This document shows positions 1 through 5,175 of a stretch of DNA of 8,268 nucleotides, piece by piece. The translations under genes were made by a program, and so were the position numbers. How positions within the stretch are numbered: position 1 is the first letter of the stretch; every line of letters begins with the position of its first letter. The notes beneath the pieces were generated by a model. The model was not told the origin of the DNA. It did not search any database and saw only the letters and a list, made by a program, of their open reading frames with translations. This DNA is from DASUMP01 sp036277635. Its GTDB lineage: Bacteria > Actinomycetota > Acidimicrobiia > IMCC26256 > PALSA-610. Where the stretch lies: NCBI GenBank assembly GCA_036277635.1, contig DASUMP010000254.1:1-8268 (forward strand). Direction: 5' to 3'.

Positions 1-68
1 CCGACGGTCGCTTCGACGTGACCGTCGACGTCCCCGACACCGGTTGGATCGACGTGACGATCCGCTGA
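1..68 (+). CDS. 3' end of an unidentified gene (partial)
   Basis: An open frame enters from the left edge and stops at TGA 66-68, reading from base 3. It gives 21 residues, DGRFDVTVDVPDTGWIDVTI plus a final R. The alternating hydrophobic and polar pattern suggests a C-terminal beta strand or beta hairpin, but the fragment is too short to assign a family. It lies 58 bases upstream of the acyl-CoA synthetase start on the same strand, so the two could be co-transcribed. Codon use (GAC, GTC, CGC) matches the downstream gene, which supports real coding. Confidence 0.55.
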   Translation, partial: DGRFDVTVDVPDTGWIDVTIR

Positions 69-115
69 GCATCTTCTGCGAGACTTCCCGACCGTTCCGG
101 TCCGGCCCACCCGAC

Positions 116-120
116 AGGAG
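116..120 (+). promoter_or_regulatory. Ribosome binding site that fixes the acyl-CoA synthetase start
   Basis: AGGAG at 116-120 is followed by six bases (TTGTCC) and then ATG at 127. This spacing favours the ATG at 127 over the in-frame TTG at 121, which would directly abut the Shine-Dalgarno sequence. Confidence 0.75.
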
Positions 121-126
121 TTGTCC

Positions 127-1671
127 ATGTTCCCCGGCGCCCACGCAGCGACGAACCCCGACAAGGCCGCCTACGTGATGGCGTCGACCGGACAGGTGGT
201 CACCTACCGCGAGCTCGACGACGAAGCGAACCGCCTCGCGAACCTGTTCCGCGCCGCGGGCCTCCAAGTGGGCGACCACGTCGCGTTCTGTCTGGAGAAC
301 CATCCGCACTTCCTCGCGATCGCGTGGGGCGCGCAGTACGCGGGCCTCTACTACACGGCGCTCAGCTCACGGCTCACCGCCGAGGAGACGGCGTACATCG
401 TGAACGACTGCGGCGCGCAGGCGTTCATCACCTCGGGCTACAAGGCCGACGTCGCCGAGGAGATCAGCGACCAGATCCCGAACGTGCGCATCCGCCTGAT
501 GCTCGACCGCACGATCGACGGGTTCGAGTCGTACGAAGCCGCGATCGCGGCGGCGTCACCCGAGCCGCTCCCCGAGCCGCGCATCGCCGGCAAGGACATG
601 CTCTACAGCTCGGGCACGACCGGACGCCCGAAGGGCGTGAAGCACACCGCACCGAGCGACCCGCTCGACCAGGCCACGAGCGTCACGTTCCTCGGTCAGA
701 TGCTGCTCGGCTACCGCGACGACATGGTCTACCTCTCACCCGCGCCGCTGTACCACGCCGCGCCATTGCGCTTCACGATGGCGGTGCAACAAGTCGGCGG
801 CTGCGCCGTGATCATGGAGCACTTCGACGGCGAGGAGTTCCTGCGCCTGGTCCAGGAGCACCGCGCCACGCACACGCAGGTCGTCCCGACGATGTTCGTA
901 CGGATGCTGAAGCTCCCGCCCGAGGTTCGGGCGCGCTACGACGTCTCCAGCCTCGAGATGTGCGTGCACGCGGCCGCGCCGTGCCCGGTCGCAGTGAAGG
1001 AGCAGATGATCGAGTGGTGGGGGCCGATCATCCACGAGTACTACGCGGGCACCGAGGGCAACGGCTTCGTCTACTGCAACAGCGACGACTGGCTCGCACA
1101 CAAGGGAACCGTCGGCCGCGCGCTCACCGGCATCCTGCACATCGTCGACGAGGAAGGCAACGAGGTCCCCGTCGGCGAGGAAGGCACGATCTACTTCGAG
1201 AGCGACGTGCAGTTCGAGTACCACAACGACCCCGACAAGACCGCGTCGTCGCGTCTCGCCAACGGTTGGAGCACGCTCGGCGACGTCGGGCGCGTCGACG
1301 AGGAGGGCTTCCTCTACCTCACCGACCGCAAGGCGTACATGATCATCTCGGGCGGCGTGAACGTGTACCCGCAAGAAGCGGAGAACATCCTCGCGATGCA
1401 CCCGAAGGTCGCCGACGTCGCCGTGATCGGCGTGCCCAACGAAGACTTCGGCGAAGAGGTGAAAGCGGTCGTGCAACCGCTCGACATGGCCGACGCCGGT
1501 CCCGAGCTCGAACGTGAGCTCATCGCCTACTGCCGCGAGCACCTCGCCGACGTGAAGTGTCCGCGCACCGTCGACTTCGAGGTCGAGCTCCCCCGCCATC
1601 CCACCGGCAAGCTCTACAAGCGTCTGCTCAAGGACCGGTACTGGGCCGGCCACGACAGCCGCATCATCTGA
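127..1671 (+). CDS. AMP-forming acyl-CoA synthetase (FadD-like)
   Basis: This 514-residue ANL-superfamily ligase should activate a carboxylic acid to its acyl-adenylate with ATP and transfer it to coenzyme A in the cytoplasm. The full motif set is visible. The Thr/Ser/Gly-rich ATP loop YSSGTTGRPKG is at residues 160-170, and the YYAGTEG adenine-site motif is at 305-311. D386 in STLGDVG should bind the ribose, and DRK 400-402 is the hinge. K495 in PTGKLYK is the catalytic lysine of the mobile C-terminal domain. Length is normal for the family and nothing is broken. The overall wording resembles actinobacterial FadD4-like and bile-acid-CoA-ligase-like proteins, but the acid substrate (fatty, aromatic or steroid side chain) cannot be decided from sequence. 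It converges on the diguanylate cyclase gene, with seven bases between stop codons. A shared transcript with the fragment upstream is possible. Confidence 0.95.
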   Translation: MFPGAHAATNPDKAAYVMASTGQVVTYRELDDEANRLANLFRAAGLQVGDHVAFCLENHPHFLAIAWGAQYAGLYYTALSSRLTAEETAYIVNDCGAQAFITSGYKADVAEEISDQIPNVRIRLMLDRTIDGFESYEAAIAAASPEPLPEPRIAGKDMLYSSGTTGRPKGVKHTAPSDPLDQATSVTFLGQMLLGYRDDMVYLSPAPLYHAAPLRFTMAVQQVGGCAVIMEHFDGEEFLRLVQEHRATHTQVVPTMFVRMLKLPPEVRARYDVSSLEMCVHAAAPCPVAVKEQMIEWWGPIIHEYYAGTEGNGFVYCNSDDWLAHKGTVGRALTGILHIVDEEGNEVPVGEEGTIYFESDVQFEYHNDPDKTASSRLANGWSTLGDVGRVDEEGFLYLTDRKAYMIISGGVNVYPQEAENILAMHPKVADVAVIGVPNEDFGEEVKAVVQPLDMADAGPELERELIAYCREHLADVKCPRTVDFEVELPRHPTGKLYKRLLKDRYWAGHDSRII

Positions 1672-1672
1672 C

Positions 1673-1694
1673 CGCCGGTCAAGCTTGGCCGGCG
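1673..1694. terminator. Dyad at the convergent gene junction, likely bidirectional terminator
   Basis: The arms CGCCGGTCAAG and CTTGGCCGGCG form a 22-bp palindrome with one mismatch; in plus-strand RNA the mismatch is a U-G wobble. It begins two bases after the acyl-CoA synthetase stop and covers the last codons and stop of the opposing GGDEF gene. Overlapping it, the two stop codons are themselves the ends of a perfect dyad, TGACCG-C-CGGTCA at 1669-1681. There is no U-tract, so it would be a GC-only actinobacterial-type terminator. Confidence 0.55.
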
Positions 1695-3094
1695 AGGACG
1701 GCCTGGCGGCGGCCGCGACGCTTCGCTTCGTACATCGCGCCGTCGGCGAGGCGGATCAGCTCGTCAGCCGACGTCGACGGGTGGTCGAGCGTCGCGATGC
1801 CGATGCTCGCGGTGATCGGCACGGCCGCGTCACCGGCGAGCCACGGTGCGGCGAGGGCGTCGAGGATGCGCAGGGCGATGAGCTCGGCGTCGTGCACGCT
1901 GTCGACCTCGCGCAGCAACACGAGGAACTCGTCACCGCCGAGACGGCCGACGACGTCCTGCTCGCGCAGGCACGACTCGATGCGACGAGCAGCCTTGACC
2001 AGCAGCCGGTCACCCTGCTCGTGACCGAGCGCGTCGTTGACGGCCTTGAACCCGTCGAGGTCGACGAAGAGCACCGCGATCTCCCGATCGGCGAGGGCGG
2101 CGAGCGCGCGGACGCGCTCGACTTCTTCCATGAGCGCGGCGCGGTTCAGCAGCCCGGTCAGCGCGTCGTGGCTCGCCTGGTACGTGAGGCGATCCTCGAG
2201 CGCGCGCTGCGCGGTGATGTCGCGCGCGTTCAACACGACCACGCCGTCGGGACGTTGCGTGGCGGTCACATGGGTCAGACGGATCGAGCCGTCGCGGTGC
2301 AGCAGACGCACCTCGTCGCTCGCGGCCGCGCCCGGGCGCGCGGCGAGGGCCTCGGCGAGCGCGTCGACGCCCTCCGGGTGCGCGGGGTCGAGGAACTCGT
2401 CGACCGTCCGGCCGATGCACTCCTCGGGGATGTAGCCGAGGAGTGTCGTGACCGCCGGGCTCACGTACAGCACGCGCGACTCGGCGTCGATCACGCCGAT
2501 CATGTCGCTCGCGTGGAGCACCATCGAGCGGAACTGCTCTTCGCGATCGGCGAGCTCGTCAGCGGCGGACTCGGCGGTGGCGGCGGTCACACCGAGGATG
2601 TGCAACACGACGGCGATACACAGGATCCCGGCGATCGCGACCGAGTGTGCGATCCGCGGGTCGATGAGGATCGGCGCGATGTCGAATGCGATCGCGAGCT
2701 GGCCGGCGAGGACGCCGAGCGTCGTCCAGATGAGGCCCGGTCGCCACGCGCCCGATCCGTCGCTGCGCAACACGTCGGCGACGCCCACGGCGAACCCGAC
2801 GATGACGAGCGACCCCCACCCCGTCGCGTAGATGATCGTGGCGGTCGTGATCGTGGAGAGCGCGAGGCGAACCTGGATCCGCGCGGCGCGGCTGCGCACC
2901 CGCCGCGTGATCGCGAACGTCGACGCGTTGATGATGCTCGCGCCGATGAGCAGGGTCGCGAGCAGCCAGTACGGCGTGTCGGAGAGCAGGTCGAGCTCGC
3001 GGAGCAGCGCGAAGACGCCGAGGGCGATCGGGGTCGGGACGTGCGGCAGCAGCCAGCTCCACCGCGTGGTGCTCGGCCGTCCGTTGTCGCTCAT
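1679..3094 (-). CDS. Membrane PAS-GGDEF diguanylate cyclase
   Basis: This 471-residue protein is predicted to make cyclic di-GMP from two GTP at the inner face of the membrane. Roughly six hydrophobic segments fill residues 20-171 (about 20-35, 42-63, 75-109, 121-141 and 149-171). They form an N-terminal sensor region that I cannot assign to a named MASE-type domain. A PAS domain follows at about 184-300 (FRSMVLHASDMIGVID onward, ending LNARDIT). A GGDEF domain follows at about 303-465, opening with DALTGLLNR at 310-318. The metal-binding FVDLDGFK is at 343-350 and an intact GGDEF signature at 386-390. REQD at 377-380, five residues upstream of GGDEF, is a canonical RxxD inhibitory site, so product feedback is expected. 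There is no EAL or HD-GYP domain. The ATG at 3094 has no Shine-Dalgarno sequence; see the possible -10 at 3103-3108. It probably stands alone, facing the acyl-CoA synthetase tail to tail. Confidence 0.93.
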   Translation of the reverse strand: MSDNGRPSTTRWSWLLPHVPTPIALGVFALLRELDLLSDTPYWLLATLLIGASIINASTFAITRRVRSRAARIQVRLALSTITTATIIYATGWGSLVIVGFAVGVADVLRSDGSGAWRPGLIWTTLGVLAGQLAIAFDIAPILIDPRIAHSVAIAGILCIAVVLHILGVTAATAESAADELADREEQFRSMVLHASDMIGVIDAESRVLYVSPAVTTLLGYIPEECIGRTVDEFLDPAHPEGVDALAEALAARPGAAASDEVRLLHRDGSIRLTHVTATQRPDGVVVLNARDITAQRALEDRLTYQASHDALTGLLNRAALMEEVERVRALAALADREIAVLFVDLDGFKAVNDALGHEQGDRLLVKAARRIESCLREQDVVGRLGGDEFLVLLREVDSVHDAELIALRILDALAAPWLAGDAAVPITASIGIATLDHPSTSADELIRLADGAMYEAKRRGRRQAVLAGQA

Positions 3095-3102
3095 ACCCGG
3101 GG

Positions 3103-3108
3103 AGTATC
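3103..3108 (-). promoter_or_regulatory. Possible -10 box of the diguanylate cyclase gene
   Basis: GATACT (minus strand) lies eight bases before the ATG at 3094, and the intervening bases CCCCGGGT contain no Shine-Dalgarno sequence. Transcription starting six to eight bases downstream would give a leaderless or nearly leaderless message. No good -35 is visible; the best spaced hexamer is TTCAGT at 3126-3131. This is a weak prediction. Confidence 0.3.
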
Positions 3109-3138
3109 GGGCGTCGGGTCACCGCACTGAACTGCGGA

Positions 3139-3160
3139 GACCGACCTTGCGCGGTCGGTC
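3139..3160. terminator. 8-bp GC hairpin downstream of the MFS gene
   Basis: GACCGACC (3139-3146) and GGTCGGTC (3153-3160) form a perfect stem around the loop TTGCGC. It lies 73 bases beyond the MFS stop in the direction of transcription. It could terminate the marR-MFS message, or be a leader element upstream of the diguanylate cyclase gene. No U-tract follows on either strand. Confidence 0.45.
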
Positions 3161-3181
3161 ATTGGCTCCGTTGAGCCGTTC

Positions 3182-3197
3182 TGGGCCGGTCGGCCCA
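3182..3197. terminator. Short hairpin 36 bases after the MFS stop
   Basis: TGGGCC (3182-3187) and GGCCCA (3192-3197) pair around GGTC. It is the first of three stem-loops encountered by a transcript leaving the MFS gene, the others being 3139-3160 and a weaker CCGCA/TGCGG pair at 3122-3137. It is likely part of the transcription end region, but by itself it is short. Confidence 0.35.
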
Positions 3198-3233
3198 CGC
3201 CCGAGGCGACCGCGATGACGCGATCAGCGGACC

Positions 3234-4529
3234 TCAGGCGACGCGCGCGACGGACTCCTGATCGATCGCCACGGACGCCCCGACCGCGGCGTCGCCCGCA
3301 TCGGCGCGCTCAGCGCGCCGATGCCGCCGGAGCGCACGCCGCGCGAGGTCGGTGGCGACGAGTGTGGCGACGCCACCGACCGCGAGGGCGACGCGCGGTC
3401 CGAACTGTTCCGCGATCCAGCCGACGAGTGGGCTGCCGATCGGGGTCGTCCCCAGGAACGCGATCGCGTACAACGCCATCACACGTCCACGCATCTCGGC
3501 GGTCGCCGTCAGCTGCAGCGTGGCGTTGGCGGTCGCGATGAACGCGAACGCGGCGACGCCCATCACGAACAGCGTGACGACCACGAGCGGGAGCGTCGGC
3601 GCAACCGCCACGGCGAGGATGCTGACACCGAGCAGTCCGGCGAGCCACAGGAGCCGCCGGTACGAGATGCTCGTGAGCGTGGCGGTCGACAAGCCGCCGA
3701 TCACCGCCCCCGCGCCCAGCACCGACGTGAGACCACCGAACGCGCCGGCGCCGGCACCGAGCTCGCGCGTCGCGAGCAACGGGAGGATCACATGGAAGTT
3801 GAAGGCGAGGGTGCCGATGGTCGCCATCATGAGCAGCAACGTCCGCAGCTCGGGCGTCGACCACACGTAGCGGTAGCCCTCGCGCAGCTGCCCGGACCGC
3901 CGCGCGACGGTGGGGGTGCGGATCAGGGAGCGCGAGTCCATCATCAGGAGGGCGGCGATCACCGCGACGTAGGACGCGGCGTTCACGAAGAAGCAGAGTG
4001 TGACGCCGACGCTCGCGATGAGCAGCCCGCCGAGTCCGGGTCCGACGACGCGTGCGGCGTTCATCACGACGCTGTTGAGGCTCACCGCGTTCTGCAGGTT
4101 CTCGGGTCCGACCATCTCGAGCACGAAGGTCTGGCGCGCCGGGTTGTCGATCGCGTTCACGAACCCGAGCAGCAACGCGAGCACGTAGACGTTCCAGACC
4201 GCCGCCAGGTCGAACGCGGCCAACACGCCGAGGGCGACGGCGAGCAGCGCAGCTGCCGCGTTGGTGCCGAGCAGCAACCGGCGCTTGTCGAATCGGTCGG
4301 CGATGACACCGCCGAAACCGCCCAGCAGCAGCATCGGCAGGAACTGGAGGGCGGTCGTGATGCCGAGCGCCACGCCGCTCCCGGTCAGCTCGAGCACGAG
4401 CCAAGCCTGGGCGAGCCCCTGCATCCACGTGCCGCTGACCGAGACGATCTGGCCGACGAAGTAGAGCCGGAAATTGCGCTGGTGCAGCGACCGGAACGCG
4501 TCGCGCCCGAAGCGACGGACGCGCGTCAT
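3234..4529 (-). CDS. MFS exporter of the MFS_3 / EntS-like family
   Basis: This 431-residue major facilitator protein probably exports a drug, siderophore or other small molecule by proton antiport. The N terminus, FRSLHQRNFRLYFVGQIVS from residue 12, is typical of the MFS_3 (transmembrane secretion effector) group. The loop 2-3 motif GGVIADRFDKRR (73-84) and the DNPARQTF segment (128-135) are further hallmarks. Hydrophobic helices run from about residue 23 to 393, enough for the usual 12. The last 40 residues form an arginine-rich then acidic cytoplasmic tail. The ATG at 4529 is chosen because it overlaps the marR stop (ATGA) and has GAGGAG five bases upstream. A longer reading starting at 4691 would run through marR in another frame. 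The coupling to marR suggests repression by it and induction by the exported compound. The substrate cannot be predicted. Confidence 0.93.
   Translation of the reverse strand: MTRVRRFGRDAFRSLHQRNFRLYFVGQIVSVSGTWMQGLAQAWLVLELTGSGVALGITTALQFLPMLLLGGFGGVIADRFDKRRLLLGTNAAAALLAVALGVLAAFDLAAVWNVYVLALLLGFVNAIDNPARQTFVLEMVGPENLQNAVSLNSVVMNAARVVGPGLGGLLIASVGVTLCFFVNAASYVAVIAALLMMDSRSLIRTPTVARRSGQLREGYRYVWSTPELRTLLLMMATIGTLAFNFHVILPLLATRELGAGAGAFGGLTSVLGAGAVIGGLSTATLTSISYRRLLWLAGLLGVSILAVAVAPTLPLVVVTLFVMGVAAFAFIATANATLQLTATAEMRGRVMALYAIAFLGTTPIGSPLVGWIAEQFGPRVALAVGGVATLVATDLARRALRRHRRAERADAGDAAVGASVAIDQESVARVA
3298..3324. repeat. Perfect 13-bp inverted repeat inside the MFS 3' end
   Basis: The arms GCATCGGCGCGCT and AGCGCGCCGATGC flank a single C. 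As RNA this makes an 11-bp stem with the loop CTCAG. It lies in codons about 402-411 of the MFS gene, in the variable basic tail, about 60 bases before the stop. It is the longest perfect dyad I found in the window. Possible roles are intragenic termination, message protection or a protein-binding site; chance is possible in GC-rich DNA. Confidence 0.6.
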
Positions 4530-4969
4530 CGGGGCTCCTCGGCGAGCAACCGTTCGAGGATCGTCGATGCGGCGTCGATCGTCGCCAGATCGCCCGGCGA
4601 CAAGGTTCGCAGGCGCTGGGCCAGGTACGCGTCGCGCTCGCGCCGCACGGCTTCGACCAGGGCTCGCCCTGCGGGGGTCGCCTCGACCCATGTGACCCGG
4701 CGGTCGGTCGGATCGGCGACGCGGGCAACGAGTGCGGCGTCGACGAGCGAGTCGACGACGCGGGTGATGGTCGGCGGCTGCACACGCTCGGCCGCAGCCA
4801 GGTCGCCGGTGGTGTGGCGGCCGTCGCGCACGAGGGTCGCGAGGGCGGAGAGCTGCGCCGGGGTGATCCCACCCGTCGACTGCTGGCGCAGGCGCCGGCT
4901 CAGCCGCATCGCCACCAGCCGGAACCGGGAAGCGAGCTCGACGGGTTGGGGTGCCGTGGCCGTGCGCAT
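4526..4969 (-). CDS. MarR-family transcriptional repressor
   Basis: This 147-residue winged-helix regulator has normal MarR length. The DNA-binding domain spans about residues 35-105. TPAQLSALATL (36-46) opens it, the recognition helix lies near QPPTITRVVDSLVDAALV (64-81), and the wing carries the characteristic DPTDRR at 86-91. Helices at each end (11-30 and 103-145) would form the dimer interface. MarR proteins usually bind a dyad over their own promoter and release it on binding a small, often aromatic, ligand. Here a 25-bp dyad begins six bases upstream of the start codon, fitting autorepression. The gene's TGA overlaps the ATG of the MFS exporter, so the pair should be co-transcribed and translationally coupled. 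The ATG at 4969 lacks a Shine-Dalgarno sequence and may be the first base of a leaderless message. The ligand is unknown. Confidence 0.93.
   Translation of the reverse strand: MRTATAPQPVELASRFRLVAMRLSRRLRQQSTGGITPAQLSALATLVRDGRHTTGDLAAAERVQPPTITRVVDSLVDAALVARVADPTDRRVTWVEATPAGRALVEAVRRERDAYLAQRLRTLSPGDLATIDAASTILERLLAEEPR
4535..4540 (-). promoter_or_regulatory. Ribosome binding site of the MFS gene inside marR
   Basis: GAGGAG (minus strand) within the last codons of marR lies five bases before the MFS ATG at 4529. Together with the ATGA stop/start overlap it supports translational coupling and decides the MFS start. Confidence 0.75.
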
Positions 4970-4975
4970 GTACTT

Positions 4976-5000
4976 AGCATACCTAATAGATAGGCATGCT
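4976..5000. promoter_or_regulatory. Predicted MarR operator overlapping the marR -10 box
   Basis: The arms AGCATACCTA (4976-4985) and TAGGCATGCT (4991-5000) form an inverted repeat with one mismatch around ATAGA. The site is the most AT-rich spot in the window. The minus-strand hexamer TATGCT (4981-4976) matches TANNNT and ends six bases before the marR ATG, so it is a good -10 for a leaderless transcript. A bound MarR dimer would cover it. No convincing -35 is seen. Confidence 0.7.
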
Positions 5001-5082
5001 CATAACCTGACGGAGATTCTCGGATTGGGGGGTTTCGCGACCGCCGATCGGGGTACCCGGCACCCAGTTGTCGTGACCGGTG

Positions 5083-5099
5083 CCCCCACCCCCCCGCCC
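5083..5099 (-). other. G-quadruplex-type tract after the oxygenase terminator
   Basis: The minus strand reads GGGCGGGGGGGTGGGGG, which fits four G-triplets with one-base loops. It lies ten bases beyond the hairpin at 5109-5136 on the oxygenase transcript. The flanks GACCGG (5075-5080) and CCGGTC (5098-5103) are also complementary and would place the tract in a loop. Confidence 0.5.
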
Positions 5100-5108
5100 G
5101 GTCGCGCC

Positions 5109-5136
5109 GGGGCCGCCCTTTCCGAAGGGCGGCCCC
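5109..5136. terminator. Strong 12-bp hairpin terminator after the oxygenase gene
   Basis: GGGGCCGCCCTT (5109-5120) and AAGGGCGGCCCC (5125-5136) form a perfect stem closed by a TCCG tetraloop. It starts 39 bases past the oxygenase stop and lies upstream of the marR promoter, so it separates the two transcription units. There is no U-tract on either side, and on the minus strand a G-rich tract follows instead. Confidence 0.75.
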
Positions 5137-5175
5137 CTAATCGCGCTCGGATCGAGATCGTCGGTCTCCGCGGGC

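Noticed and set aside
90..102. GACCG-TTC-CGGTC hairpin in the spacer before the acyl-CoA synthetase
   Set aside because: A five-bp stem is common by chance in this composition, and its position just before the ribosome binding site gives no clear role.
121..126. TTG at 121 as start of the acyl-CoA synthetase
   Set aside because: It directly touches the AGGAG at 116-120. The ATG at 127 has correct spacing.
736..1653. Minus-strand open frame of 305 codons antisense to the acyl-CoA synthetase
   Set aside because: It has no domain, is Val/Asp/Arg-rich and lies wholly within a gene that has every expected ligase motif.
1685..3130. Plus-strand open frame of 481 codons antisense to the diguanylate cyclase
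   Set aside because: It is low complexity (repeats of Arg, Asp, Val, Glu) with no motifs. The minus strand has intact PAS and GGDEF domains.
4530..4691. 54-residue N-terminal extension of the MFS protein
   Set aside because: The extension is Arg/Pro-rich, overlaps marR in another frame and lacks family similarity. The ATG at 4529 has a ribosome binding site and the ATGA overlap.
5051..5058. GGGTACCC palindrome in the spacer
   Set aside because: Eight bases without extension are expected by chance, and nothing around it suggests a site.
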